Origin: Clostridiales bacterium | Lineage (GTDB): Bacteria > Bacillota > Clostridia > Christensenellales > Borkfalkiaceae | Direction: 5' to 3' | NCBI GenBank assembly: GCA_015055725.1 | Contig: SVHO01000002.1 | Span: forward strand, 1 to 64,000 | Length of the DNA: 64,000 bases | In this document: positions 40,023 to 49,706 of the stretch, piece after piece | Layout: each line of letters opens with the position of its first letter | Numbering within the stretch: the first letter of the stretch is position 1 | Notes under the pieces: generated by a model | The model's database searches: none | What the model saw: the letters and a program-made list of their open reading frames with translations, nothing else | Told to the model about the DNA's origin: nothing | Made by a program: the position numbers and the translations under genes

Positions 40023-40875
40023 TTTTTGCGACCTTTGCCCCAACGGGTGCAATATTGACAAAAGTATAAATAAAGGTGCTTGCGGTACGGACGATAAAAT
40101 CCGTATCGCAAAATTTTACTTGCACCCTTTTGAAGAGCCGATTATAAGTGGCACTAATGGTTCGGGTACGGTATTTTTTTGCGGTTGCTCGTTAAAATGC
40201 GTTTTCTGCCAAAACTATGAATTATCAAGAAATTTACGCGGAAAAGAAATAAGCACTAGTGAGCTTGCCGATATTTTTAAGCAACTTGAAAATATGGGTG
40301 CGCATAATATTAACTTGGTTAACCCCACGCATTATGCAAATAAAATTATAGATGCACTAAACATATATCGCCCGAATATCCCCATAGTTTACAACACCCA
40401 CGGGTATGAAAACGTTGAAATGCTTGAAAAGATGAACGATTACGTTGACGTTTATTTGCCCGATATGAAATACTTTTCCCCTGCCATTTCTAAACGATAT
40501 ACGGGCAAAGGAAACTATTTTGAAGTTGCAAGCCGTGCTATCGAATTTATGATTAAAAGTAAGCCATTAGTTTTAGACAACGGACTTATAAAACAAGGGG
40601 TTATCGTTAGACATTTGGTTTTGCCACAATGCACTTCTGATAGTAAAAAAATTATAGACTGGTTTTTACCGTTGAAAGATAGCGCGTATATAAACGTGAT
40701 GAGCCAATATACCCCTTTTGGTGATATCGAAAAATTCCCTGAACTAAATAGAAAAATAACACGGCGCGAATACGATAGCGTTATGGATTACGCACTTTCT
40801 AAAAATATCGTTAACATGTTTTATCAGAAGTTTGAAAGTGCAGACGAAAAATATATTCCCGTTTGGGATTATTAA
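40015..40875 (+). CDS. Radical SAM protein (pyruvate formate-lyase activating enzyme-like)
   Basis: FFCGCSLKCVFCQNYELS CxxxCxxC-type cluster; NLVNPTHYA; TTG start at 40015 after GGGAG. Confidence 0.85.
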   Translation: MNNFCDLCPNGCNIDKSINKGACGTDDKIRIAKFYLHPFEEPIISGTNGSGTVFFCGCSLKCVFCQNYELSRNLRGKEISTSELADIFKQLENMGAHNINLVNPTHYANKIIDALNIYRPNIPIVYNTHGYENVEMLEKMNDYVDVYLPDMKYFSPAISKRYTGKGNYFEVASRAIEFMIKSKPLVLDNGLIKQGVIVRHLVLPQCTSDSKKIIDWFLPLKDSAYINVMSQYTPFGDIEKFPELNRKITRREYDSVMDYALSKNIVNMFYQKFESADEKYIPVWDY

Positions 40876-40885
40876 ATAAAATGAA

Positions 40886-40913
40886 AAAGCACTGCCAAGT
40901 TTGGCAGTGCTTT
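40886..40913. terminator. Bidirectional terminator between convergent genes
   Basis: 12-bp perfect stem aaagcactgcca/tggcagtgcttt, AGTT loop. Confidence 0.9.
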
Positions 40914-40927
40914 ATTTTAACTATATT

Positions 40928-41707
40928 TTATAACCCTGGAACGATATCGCCAACGTCATTTAAAACGTATTTAGGAGCGTAAGCAAAGTTAACTAAATCT
41001 TCTCTATTGGTCACACCCGTTAATACGAGAACTGTGTCAAGTTCACTTTCTATACCCGAAATAATATCTGTATCCATTCTATCCCCTATGATAGCCGCGT
41101 CAACTCTATGGCAATCAAGCTTTTTTAACGCGTGTCTCATCATAAGTGGGTTGGGTTTACCAACGAAATACGCATTTCTACCCGTAGTCAATTCGATAGA
41201 AGAAATAAGTGCGCGACAAGCGGGGATTATCCCACTTTCAACCTTTGCGGTTAAGTCACTGTTCGTTCCTATAAGTTTTGCACCGTTAAAAACGAGTTTA
41301 ACGGCTTTTTCAATTTTTTCATAGTTGAGTGAACGCGTTTCACCAAACACAACGTAATCAGGGTTGATATCGTTCATAGCAAACCCAGCTTCGTAAAGTG
41401 CGTTTGTAAGCCCTGGCTCACCTATAACGTAAACAGACCCGTCAGGACATTGACTTTTTAAGTATGACGCAGTTGCCAAAGCACTAGTGTAAAAATGTTC
41501 TTCGCCAACTTTTAAACCCATACGCGCTAATTTTTGAGCAAGTTCCTTGGGTGAACGCTCTGAACTGTTGGTTAAAAACAAAAAGTTTTTTCCACTTTTT
41601 TCAAGCCATTCAACAAACTCTTTAACCCGTGGTATTAAACGGTTGCCGTGATATATAACACCATCCATGTCGCATATAAAACTTTTTTTATTTCTTAAAT
41701 TTTCCAT
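40928..41707 (-). CDS. HAD-IIA family hydrolase (NagD-like)
   Basis: FICDMDGVIYHGNRLIP, FLTNSSERSP, VGKPNPLMM, IIGDRMDTDI. Confidence 0.92.
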   Translation of the reverse strand: MENLRNKKSFICDMDGVIYHGNRLIPRVKEFVEWLEKSGKNFLFLTNSSERSPKELAQKLARMGLKVGEEHFYTSALATASYLKSQCPDGSVYVIGEPGLTNALYEAGFAMNDINPDYVVFGETRSLNYEKIEKAVKLVFNGAKLIGTNSDLTAKVESGIIPACRALISSIELTTGRNAYFVGKPNPLMMRHALKKLDCHRVDAAIIGDRMDTDIISGIESELDTVLVLTGVTNREDLVNFAYAPKYVLNDVGDIVPGL

Positions 41708-41755
41708 AATACACCTATTAGATATTATATATCAAAATTCGCTTAATAACAAGCG

Positions 41756-43288
41756 TTAAAAGTCAATTCTTTCAATTTTTACCACTTTATAACCTTTTCT
41801 TTCGGCGCGAGTGGTTTTTCTTTGAGGTAATTTAATCCATTTGATTTTATCTTTATTTCTATAAAGCACCACTAAAATTGCAAGCAATATTACCAAAACG
41901 GCTATTAATATTATTAACCACGTTGGGAAGGTTTCACCTTTAACACTTTCCCACATATCGTTAATTCTCATGAGAGTGTCGTTATCAAAATAACTCATAA
42001 CGGCGCAACGGTCAACGATATCAGCGGTTGGATATTGCGCGATAAGTCTACCCATTCCTTCTTCAGAAACCATAACTGTATAATTACCCGTATTCGCCCC
42101 TTCAAAAAAGTAGGATAAATCTACTTCTTGCGCTTGTGGGTTATCTGATTCGTCAAACCAACCGAGCACAACGGCTTCGTACAAATCTTTATAAACTTCA
42201 CCATCAACTTCAATAGGAGAATTAAAATCGCCGTTCGCAATCATACTTGTGTATCCAGTATAATTCATATTGCGATAAACGTTTTCTGGGCGTGAAATAA
42301 ATTCTAAAAACTGATAAGCATATTCGTGTTTTGTGCTACCCGACGGCATAACGAATCCGTCAAACCAAATATTAGAGCCTTCTTCGGGAACGGAATAACT
42401 TAAATCTCTTAAAAACTTATCTTCAATAATTTCTCCGTCTTCATCTTCCACTTCACCACAAGCAACGTCAATAGCGTAGCACGCGTCACCACTCCAAGCA
42501 ACGTAAGCGTCAATGCGCCCTAAAACTATGTCGTTTTTACCACTATCAACTTCAAACCCGTAAAGCATAGGTTTTAACGAGTTTAATTTTTCGCCAACCT
42601 TGTTTATTGCGCTCTTTTCAACGTTGTTAAGAATTTGAGTTATAGTTTGATTTCCTAAATTGTTTTCTAAAGCGTATTTTAACTCGTTTTCATATACCAT
42701 CGCAAGTCCGACGATATAAGAATCTCTAACAGCGTCTTTAATAGTAATTTTCTTTTTTAATGCAGGGTTATTAAAGGGGCTATACCAATTTTTAACGTCG
42801 CTATCAGAAACGTGGTCACGATTATAAACCCAACCCATAGTTCCCCACATATAACCAACCATAAATTCGGATAAACTTGAACCTTGGTTTTTGCCTTCTT
42901 TAAGCAAAATTCCGTCAAGCCTATCCTTTATAAATGGTGACAAATTATCTTTATAATCGCTAAGCACCGATTTACTAAAATCGATTTTTTGAATTCTGCC
43001 TTCAACGGCAAGTTTTTCAATCATATATTCCGACGGAACGACTAAGTCATAACTGTTAGGGTTGATAACTAATTCGTTATATAGGTTTTCGTTTGTTCCG
43101 TAAGTTGAATAAATAACTTCTATGCCCGTTTCTTCGGTAAATTCAGCGAGTAAATCTTCATCAATGTAATCTTCACAGTTGCAAACGCGCAAAACCTTTT
43201 CACTATTTGAAACTTGTTTGCACCCAAACATTGAAAAGGTGGGCAAAAGCATAAATATTGCTAAAAAGAGAGTTATAAATCTTTTCAT
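41756..43288 (-). CDS. potD: Spermidine/putrescine-binding lipoprotein with C-terminal TM anchor
   Basis: Lipobox FSMFGC; LRVCNCEDYIDEDLLAEFTEETGIEVIYSTYGTNE; C-terminal TM WLIILIAVLVILLAILVVLY. Confidence 0.9.
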   Translation of the reverse strand: MKRFITLFLAIFMLLPTFSMFGCKQVSNSEKVLRVCNCEDYIDEDLLAEFTEETGIEVIYSTYGTNENLYNELVINPNSYDLVVPSEYMIEKLAVEGRIQKIDFSKSVLSDYKDNLSPFIKDRLDGILLKEGKNQGSSLSEFMVGYMWGTMGWVYNRDHVSDSDVKNWYSPFNNPALKKKITIKDAVRDSYIVGLAMVYENELKYALENNLGNQTITQILNNVEKSAINKVGEKLNSLKPMLYGFEVDSGKNDIVLGRIDAYVAWSGDACYAIDVACGEVEDEDGEIIEDKFLRDLSYSVPEEGSNIWFDGFVMPSGSTKHEYAYQFLEFISRPENVYRNMNYTGYTSMIANGDFNSPIEVDGEVYKDLYEAVVLGWFDESDNPQAQEVDLSYFFEGANTGNYTVMVSEEGMGRLIAQYPTADIVDRCAVMSYFDNDTLMRINDMWESVKGETFPTWLIILIAVLVILLAILVVLYRNKDKIKWIKLPQRKTTRAERKGYKVVKIERIDF

Positions 43289-44088
43289 TACTTATCCGCC
43301 CTCCTTCTTGAATAAATATTTTTTCCAACAACAACTAAAATTATCACAACGAAAATAATTGCCGAAAGAGCACGCAAAGCGGGTAATGAAGAGTTTGCGT
43401 TCGATTTTGCCATTGCGCCGTAAACGTAAGTTGAAATGGTGTCAAAACCCGCAGGCTTTGTGTATGCTGAAATAATGTAATCGTCGAGTGAAAGAGTCAC
43501 AGCGAGCATAAATCCACTTAAAATGCCAGGTAATATCTCAGGCAAAACGACTTTGATTAACGCACCAAAAGGTGATGCGCCCAAGTCGAGTGCCGCTTCA
43601 TACATATTTGCATCCATTTGCTTTAATTTAGGCATAACGGAAAGCACCACAAAAGGTGTAGTTATAACCAAATGCCCTATAAGCATTGAAAAATATGAAC
43701 GGCTTTCGGTAAAAACCAATGCAAACAACAACACCAAAGCAACCGCCGTCACAATTTCCGCGTTTATAACTGGAATACGTGAAGATGCCGAAACGGCTTT
43801 GCCAAACTTATTCTTGCTATAATATATACCTATTGCACCGATAGTTCCCAATATAGTTGCAATAACCGCCGTCAATAGCGCTAAAAGCAAAGTATCCCAA
43901 ACGATAGTCATAAGCGCTTGGTCGTTAAAGAGTTGTTTATAGAGTTCAAACGAAAAACCTATACGGAAAGCGTCTTGTATGCTGACGATAGGCGAATCGA
44001 CGAAACTATATAAACACAATGTGAAAATAGGCGCGTAAATAAAAAGGAGAATAAGCGCAATATACGCGATTTGAAAAAACTTTTTCAT
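43288..44088 (-). CDS. potC: Spermidine/putrescine ABC transporter permease
   Basis: EAALDLGASPFGALIKVVLPEILPGILSGFMLAVTLSLDDYIISAYT. Confidence 0.93.
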   Translation of the reverse strand: MKKFFQIAYIALILLFIYAPIFTLCLYSFVDSPIVSIQDAFRIGFSFELYKQLFNDQALMTIVWDTLLLALLTAVIATILGTIGAIGIYYSKNKFGKAVSASSRIPVINAEIVTAVALVLLFALVFTESRSYFSMLIGHLVITTPFVVLSVMPKLKQMDANMYEAALDLGASPFGALIKVVLPEILPGILSGFMLAVTLSLDDYIISAYTKPAGFDTISTYVYGAMAKSNANSSLPALRALSAIIFVVIILVVVGKNIYSRRRADK

Positions 44089-44936
44089 AAGTTTGTCCCC
44101 CTTGTTTCTTCGCTTTTAAATCCACCCGTCACCCACATTGATACAAGCATAATAACTAAAAGCACCATTGCCATAGCAGACCCTAAATTCCAGTTTTGGA
44201 AAGTTGTGAACTGTTCGTCAATAAGTTTACCTATTATTGTTATAAGTCCGTTGCCAAACGTGTCTGAAATAACGTAGCAAGTCATCGTTGGCATAAACAC
44301 CATAGTTATTCCACTTGCAATACCGGGCATTGAAAGTGGGAAAGTCACTTTTGTAAACGTTTTAAGTGGACTTGCGCCTAAATCCATGCTTGCTTCAACG
44401 TAGCTTTTATCCATTTTGATAAGCACGGTATAAATTGGCAAAATCATAAACGGCAAATAGTCGTAAACCATACCAATTACAACGTTTAGGTAATTATTAA
44501 ACCCAAAAACACCTATAATGGTGAGCAAATCTTTCATAGCCATAGCGCGCAAAACGAAGTTTATCCACATAGGCATAATGAAAAGCATTAAGAGCGTTCC
44601 ACCCTTATTGAGTTTACTGTTCGCTAAAATATAAGCGACCGGATATGCAATAATTATGCAAATCACCGTTGTCACAAGCGCAAGCAATATACTTATAATA
44701 AGCGTTGTTATGGTAGTTGGGCTACTAAAAAACCTTATAAAATTTTCAAAAGAAAGAGTGCCGTTTGCATCTGTCAACGCATAAAAAACAATCAAAAGCA
44801 AGGGCAACACGACGAATAACGCTAAAAACAAACCGTAAGGAACGCAAAGAGAACTTCTCGAAAAGCGGAAAGCGGATTTTTTAGCGATTACGTCCGGGCG
44901 ATATTCCGCCCTTGAAATAACCTTTTGTTCTCTCAT
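44085..44936 (-). CDS. potB: Spermidine/putrescine ABC transporter permease
   Basis: [45 protein letters not shown]. Confidence 0.93.
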   Translation of the reverse strand: MREQKVISRAEYRPDVIAKKSAFRFSRSSLCVPYGLFLALFVVLPLLLIVFYALTDANGTLSFENFIRFFSSPTTITTLIISILLALVTTVICIIIAYPVAYILANSKLNKGGTLLMLFIMPMWINFVLRAMAMKDLLTIIGVFGFNNYLNVVIGMVYDYLPFMILPIYTVLIKMDKSYVEASMDLGASPLKTFTKVTFPLSMPGIASGITMVFMPTMTCYVISDTFGNGLITIIGKLIDEQFTTFQNWNLGSAMAMVLLVIMLVSMWVTGGFKSEETRGTNL

Positions 44937-46465
44937 CTCTTTATCTCCTGTTTAAGAGAAAGTTTGATTTTTTCCTTAGGAATAATAACGCTAACTCTAT
45001 CGTTTTCGTTCCAAGTGTCTTCCGTGTCAAAAACGAAGTCTTCTTCGTTTTCATCAGTGCGAACTATAAGTTGATAGTGGTCAACTTTATAAATTATAGA
45101 TATAATGTTTCCAACTGCTCCGCCCTTTTCAGCGTCGTCACTAATCTCAATATCTTTTAAACCAACTTCAACGTTTACGTCAACGTCGGTTAGGTCAATT
45201 CTATCCCCTTCCGCCGTTATTAAATAGCCTTCTTCATCAAGAATAGAGCCTGGGTAAAGTTGAGTCACGTCACACTCAAATTCACCGTCACCAAAACATA
45301 CGGTGTTGCGCTTTGTAATATACCCGTCGTATTTATTAGAAGAAAAATTCTTCGCCATTATGTGTATATCGTTAGGTTTAATCAAAAGGCTAACCTTTTC
45401 ACCAACCTTTCTTTCTATGGTGTCTTGAATAACTATTTCGGCTTTTCCAACGAGCATAACCATTTCATAATGGACGCCCTTAAAAATTGAACTTATAATT
45501 TTGCCGTCAACTTGCCCTTTTCCTTCATCAAGCAAGGTCACGTCTTCAGGGCGAACAACAACGTCAACCTTTTCGTTCTTTTCAAACTCGTCAACGCAGT
45601 CAAAGTTATGGTTGATAAATCTAACTTTTTTATCACCGACGATTGTTCCACTAAAAATATTGCTTTCGCCAATAAAGTCTGCAACAAACGAGTTTTTAGG
45701 TTCGTTATAAATATCGGTTGGCGTGCCGATTTGTTGGATAACGCCGTCTTTCATAACCACGATAGTGTCACTCATAGTAAGTGCTTCTTCTTGGTCGTGC
45801 GTGACGTAAATAAACGTTATGCCAAGTTTTTTATGCATTTCTTTAAGTTCTAATTGCATATCTTTGCGCATCTTTAAATCGAGTGCGCCCAAAGGTTCGT
45901 CTAAAAGCAAAATTTGTGGTTCGTTAACTATTGCGCGCGCAATAGCAACCCTTTGTTGTTGCCCACCTGAAAGGGTTGAAACACTTCTCTTTTCAAAGCC
46001 TTCAAGGTCAACCATTTTAAGCGCCTTTTCAACTTTTAAAGAAATTTCTTTTTTAGATAGTTTTTCAATTTTTTCAAAACGTTTTCCATCTTTATCTTCA
46101 TAAGTCACTTTCACTTTTTTAAGTTTAAGTCCAAAAGCAATATTATCGTAAACGTTGAGATGCGGGAAAAGCGCATATCGCTGGAAAACGGTGTTTATCG
46201 GTCGCTTATTAGGTGGCAAATGACTTATATCTTGACCATTTAAGAGAATTTTCCCCTTGGTTGGCTTATCAAACCCTGCAATCATACGAAGAGTTGTAGT
46301 CTTCCCACAACCAGACGGGCCTAAAAAGGTTATAAATTCACCCTTTCTAACATAAAAACTAATGTCATCAACGGCGACGACGCCATCTTCAAATTCTCTG
46401 GTTAGGTTGACTATTTCAACAATTTTGTCACTTTTAACCACGTCATCTTTTCTTTGGTTAGCCAT
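44933..46465 (-). CDS. potA: Spermidine/putrescine ABC transporter ATPase with extended C-terminus
   Basis: [41 protein letters not shown]; start refined to MANQRKD at 46465. Confidence 0.93.
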   Translation of the reverse strand: MANQRKDDVVKSDKIVEIVNLTREFEDGVVAVDDISFYVRKGEFITFLGPSGCGKTTTLRMIAGFDKPTKGKILLNGQDISHLPPNKRPINTVFQRYALFPHLNVYDNIAFGLKLKKVKVTYEDKDGKRFEKIEKLSKKEISLKVEKALKMVDLEGFEKRSVSTLSGGQQQRVAIARAIVNEPQILLLDEPLGALDLKMRKDMQLELKEMHKKLGITFIYVTHDQEEALTMSDTIVVMKDGVIQQIGTPTDIYNEPKNSFVADFIGESNIFSGTIVGDKKVRFINHNFDCVDEFEKNEKVDVVVRPEDVTLLDEGKGQVDGKIISSIFKGVHYEMVMLVGKAEIVIQDTIERKVGEKVSLLIKPNDIHIMAKNFSSNKYDGYITKRNTVCFGDGEFECDVTQLYPGSILDEEGYLITAEGDRIDLTDVDVNVEVGLKDIEISDDAEKGGAVGNIISIIYKVDHYQLIVRTDENEEDFVFDTEDTWNENDRVSVIIPKEKIKLSLKQEIKR

Positions 46466-46490
46466 AAAAAACACCTCTCTAAACAACTTT

Positions 46491-46521
46491 AAAATAAAAA
46501 ACGCAAGTCTTACAACTTGCG
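46491..46521 (-). terminator. Intrinsic terminator between leader RNA and potA
   Basis: CGCAAGT-TGTAAG-ACTTGCG stem followed by TTTTTTATTTT on the minus strand. Confidence 0.85.
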
Positions 46522-46798
46522 AAGTAATCCCCGTAAACGATATAATCGGCTGACAAATCAACCCTTCGTTATAGGGAGTGGGTAATCAGAGTCTATATAG
46601 CAACAAAACTTTTACTACTCTTTATTGACCGTTTCACAAGTTTAACTTATAAAATTTGAGCTTTTAACTCAATCAATAAGACGGTTTAATCCGTCAATCG
46701 GCAGTGGACCCGGCTGTCCGTATGGCCTAAACTCTATTAAGAGTGGTCCTTTATCGCTTGGAAAGACTCTGCTTTTATATAAAGTTCAATTCCGCTTT
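46495..46798 (-). ncRNA. Structured RNA of unknown family (independent ncRNA or potA leader)
   Basis: Own promoter, 8-bp long-range stem (46764-46771 with 46587-46594), several local hairpins and a terminator; no good protein-coding frame. Confidence 0.75.
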
Positions 46799-46800
46799 AT

Positions 46801-46829
46801 ATATTAAATTATTTTTTATTTATTGTCAA
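46801..46829 (-). promoter_or_regulatory. Promoter of structured RNA: TTGACA-N17-TAATAT
   Basis: -35 46824-46829, -10 46801-46806. Confidence 0.8.
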
Positions 46830-46908
46830 TCATTTTTTAGTCACTTTTTAATTTTTTTCTTATCTAAACCTATTTTTTGCTTATTTAACCTTTTAACACC
46901 CTTTTTGA

Positions 46909-46937
46909 TTGATTTTACTACCGTTTTAATGTATAAT
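46909..46937 (+). promoter_or_regulatory. Promoter of YgjV gene: TTGATT-N17-TATAAT, 6 nt before ATG
   Basis: -35 46909-46914, -10 46932-46937. Confidence 0.75.
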
Positions 46938-46943
46938 CTTTGT

Positions 46944-47531
46944 ATGTTTTTTAAAATTTTCGTTCAAGTTATAGGCTTTATAGGTATCGCTCTTAATATC
47001 CTTTCCGTGCAATTTAATTCGCATTGGAAAATTATGTTATTTAAGACGCTTGGCTCTTTAACTTTCGTAGTTCAATATATCCTTTTAGGCGCGTGGGTAG
47101 GCATGATTATGGATTTAATAGGCTCGATTAGAAACGTAATTTTCACCCTTAACGTTAGAAACGGCAAGTCGAATAAATGGTGGATTGTTTTCTTTTCTGC
47201 TTTTACCTTTATCGCAGGCGTTTTAACCATAATTTTAACGTGGGAAAAATCAATCGGATATGCAAGCAACTGGTCTAACGACACACTAATTATAACAACT
47301 ATAGCGGTTTCAATTAGCATCATTTCAATCGTTGCAAAACTCTTAACCACTATTGCTTACGGATTTAAGGACCCTCACGTTATAAGAATGGTTAATCTTC
47401 CGTCTAACGCTTGTTGGGTTATCTATAACTTAGTCGCTTTCTCTATCGCAGGCGTTATAAACGACCTTATGTGCTTAGTATCTATAGTCGTTGCAGAATT
47501 ACGATTTAGAAAAAAGCCTAAAAACGTTTAA
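46944..47531 (+). CDS. YgjV family membrane protein
   Basis: MFFKIFVQVIGFIGIALNILSVQFNSHWKIMLFKTLGSLTFVVQYILLGAWVGM; start refined from 46743. Confidence 0.8.
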   Translation: MFFKIFVQVIGFIGIALNILSVQFNSHWKIMLFKTLGSLTFVVQYILLGAWVGMIMDLIGSIRNVIFTLNVRNGKSNKWWIVFFSAFTFIAGVLTIILTWEKSIGYASNWSNDTLIITTIAVSISIISIVAKLLTTIAYGFKDPHVIRMVNLPSNACWVIYNLVAFSIAGVINDLMCLVSIVVAELRFRKKPKNV

Positions 47532-47543
47532 TTATTAAAAATT

Positions 47544-47574
47544 AACGGCACAGTTGAAACTGCGCCGTTTTTAT
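47544..47574 (+). terminator. Terminator of YgjV gene
   Basis: AACGGCACAGT-TGAA-ACTGCGCCGTT followed by TTTTT. Confidence 0.85.
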
Positions 47575-48879
47575 TTATTCTATATCCATTTCTACCACTT
47601 TTCCCGTCTTTCTTGCTTGCTCAGCCTTAAAAACTGCTAGATGGCTTATCTTTGAATCGTCAAGCGTGGTACAGCGGAAAGAAGGTTCTTTATCCCCTTG
47701 AACGTAATCAATAAAATCGTGAACGATAATTTTATCACCGCCACCGTGTCCACCGTTTGCACCTATCTTATCGTCACCTAAATCCTTAACGTCAATAAGT
47801 TCTTCAGTATATCCTTTGCTTGTAAATGGAGCAATTCTTCTTATAACGTATTTTGAATCTTCAAACGTGCCCTTTATTTCACCAAGCGTGCCAACGATAT
47901 GAATATTTCTCTCTGACTTAACGCTTCCGCCTATCATATTAAACGAGCCTGTTGCTCCGTTTGCAAATTTAATAATAACGGTTTGGTGGTCAACGTTTCC
48001 GTCACGTTCAAAATCCCAAACACACTTTCCGTATGGATTAAACGTTTTAAGTGATTCTTCTTTATCTTCAAAGGTGTAGTTTTCTTTAGCTTCTATACAT
48101 TTCCAAACGTAATGCCCCCATCTTTCCGCCGCCAAATAGTTGGCTTTAGAAGAAAATCTGCACTCATCAACGTAGGGACAGTCCGCCATACAGCGAGTTC
48201 CCGCGCCTTCGGGTTTTCTTTCTTTGCCGAATTGAAAATCGTCACCAAAACTTGATATATATTTAGGTTTAGTTTTATTCATCATCCAAAGCAATATATC
48301 CATATCGTGACAAGATTTTGCCAAAATCATAGGCGCAAAACAAAGTTTTTCAGAACGCCATTTACCACGCACGAACGCCGCTGCTAAGTGATGATAATTT
48401 ACGTGTTCGCACGTTTCAATTGAAATTATTTCCCCTATTTCACCACTATCAATGATTTTTTTGATTGATGAATAAAAATCCGTATAACGCAAAACGTGGC
48501 AAATAACAACCTTTCTTCCACATTTTTTTGCAACTGCAGAAAGTTCATGAACTTCAGCCTCGTTTACAGCAAAAGGTTTTTCAAGCAAAAGGTCATATCC
48601 CTTTTCAAGCACGGGAACTGAAGTTTTTATATGCAAATGGTCCATAGTGCAATTAAAAACTGCATCGGCAAACTTATCACGCGCAACAAATTCTTCAACG
48701 GTTGTAAAACAATTTTCTTTCGGAACGTTATACCTTTTGCGCATTAATTCCGTTCTTATAGGGTCTGGGTCAACTATCCCCACAATTTTCAATTTTTCGG
48801 GAAAGTCAAGTGAAACGTTAGCGTAAACGCTTCCCCTATTGCCTATACCCATAACTACAACGTTAAACTGTTTTTCCAT
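47575..48879 (-). CDS. Gfo/Idh/MocA family oxidoreductase
   Basis: NVVVMGIGNRGSVYANV, DLLLEKPFAVN, GSFNMIGG. Confidence 0.9.
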   Translation of the reverse strand: MEKQFNVVVMGIGNRGSVYANVSLDFPEKLKIVGIVDPDPIRTELMRKRYNVPKENCFTTVEEFVARDKFADAVFNCTMDHLHIKTSVPVLEKGYDLLLEKPFAVNEAEVHELSAVAKKCGRKVVICHVLRYTDFYSSIKKIIDSGEIGEIISIETCEHVNYHHLAAAFVRGKWRSEKLCFAPMILAKSCHDMDILLWMMNKTKPKYISSFGDDFQFGKERKPEGAGTRCMADCPYVDECRFSSKANYLAAERWGHYVWKCIEAKENYTFEDKEESLKTFNPYGKCVWDFERDGNVDHQTVIIKFANGATGSFNMIGGSVKSERNIHIVGTLGEIKGTFEDSKYVIRRIAPFTSKGYTEELIDVKDLGDDKIGANGGHGGGDKIIVHDFIDYVQGDKEPSFRCTTLDDSKISHLAVFKAEQARKTGKVVEMDIE

Positions 48880-49036
48880 AACTCACCTATAGTTTTTTTT
48901 ATATTTTAACACCTAAAAAGATAGGTGTCAATATTAAACTCAATATTTAACTATAATAATTTTATCTTTTATTATCTTTTATTACAATACATTTTTGTCC
49001 TTTATTTTTATAAAAAAAGACACAAAATTTTGTGCC

Positions 49037-49537
49037 TTATAAGTCTAATATATAAACGTTTCTTTCATATCCGCCATCTCTAATTAACGTGGTTTTATAA
49101 GTCATCCCGAGTTTTTTTAGCGAATTATTACTTGCAACGTTATCTGGGTGCGCTGTTGCGATAAAATACTCTATACCCATTTTGCGAGCCTCGTTAATAA
49201 GAGCGTAATTTATTTCGAGCATCAAGTTTTTACCCCTGTATTCAGGCAAAACCATGCTTCCGCCTAATTCTGCTCCTATTTTCTCACAATAACCAACGGT
49301 TTTTGCCATTTCAGCAAATTCATCATTATTTGCGTCAAATAACGATACAGCGCCTAAATCTCCGTCTATAAACGCACCGAAAACAACAAGCGTGCTACCT
49401 TCGTTAAACATGTTATTTATATTTTCTTCCGAAAATGGCATAAACCATTTTTGGTTAACTAGCGCTTTTCTAATTTTTGCGTTTATCAACTTGAATTGTT
49501 GGTGATGCTCTTTACTAAGCCTTTTAATTTCTATCAT
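49037..49537 (-). CDS. GNAT family N-acetyltransferase
   Basis: AELGGSMVLPEYRGKNLMLEINYALINEARKMG...NNSLKKLGM; start probably MIEIKRL. Confidence 0.8.
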   Translation of the reverse strand: MIEIKRLSKEHHQQFKLINAKIRKALVNQKWFMPFSEENINNMFNEGSTLVVFGAFIDGDLGAVSLFDANNDEFAEMAKTVGYCEKIGAELGGSMVLPEYRGKNLMLEINYALINEARKMGIEYFIATAHPDNVASNNSLKKLGMTYKTTLIRDGGYERNVYILDL

Positions 49538-49541
49538 TTTA

Positions 49542-49706
49542 TTACCAATCATCCTTTGGGGTTAATTTTATATCGTCGTAATATTCAAAATATTTCTCTT
49601 TATCGCTTTTTGAACGGTTTTCTTCCCATTCTTCTGGAAAACAAGCGTCTTCTTCTTTATTATCCGCCTCTCTCATCAAATCGTAAAGCGTTTTTCCTTT
49701 TGACAT
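49542..49706 (-). CDS. Small 54-aa acidic protein MSKGKTLYDLMREADNKEEDACFPEEWEENRSKSDKEKYFEYYDDIKLTPKDDW
   Basis: ORF below track threshold; overlaps the feoB 3' end by 31 nt in another frame and ends 4 nt before the GNAT ATG. Confidence 0.6.
   Translation of the reverse strand: MSKGKTLYDLMREADNKEEDACFPEEWEENRSKSDKEKYFEYYDDIKLTPKDDW

Noticed and set aside
46495-46798. T-box, RNase P, SRP or tmRNA assignment for the structured RNA
   Set aside because: No T-box GGGTGGNACCGCG-like element, no GAAAGTCC/ACAGNRA P4 motifs and no tmRNA tag frame or acceptor ends were recognised; family left open
46743-46943. N-terminal extension of the + strand 262-aa ORF
   Set aside because: Runs antisense through the structured RNA and its promoter; a canonical promoter lies just before the internal ATG at 46944, where YgjV similarity begins
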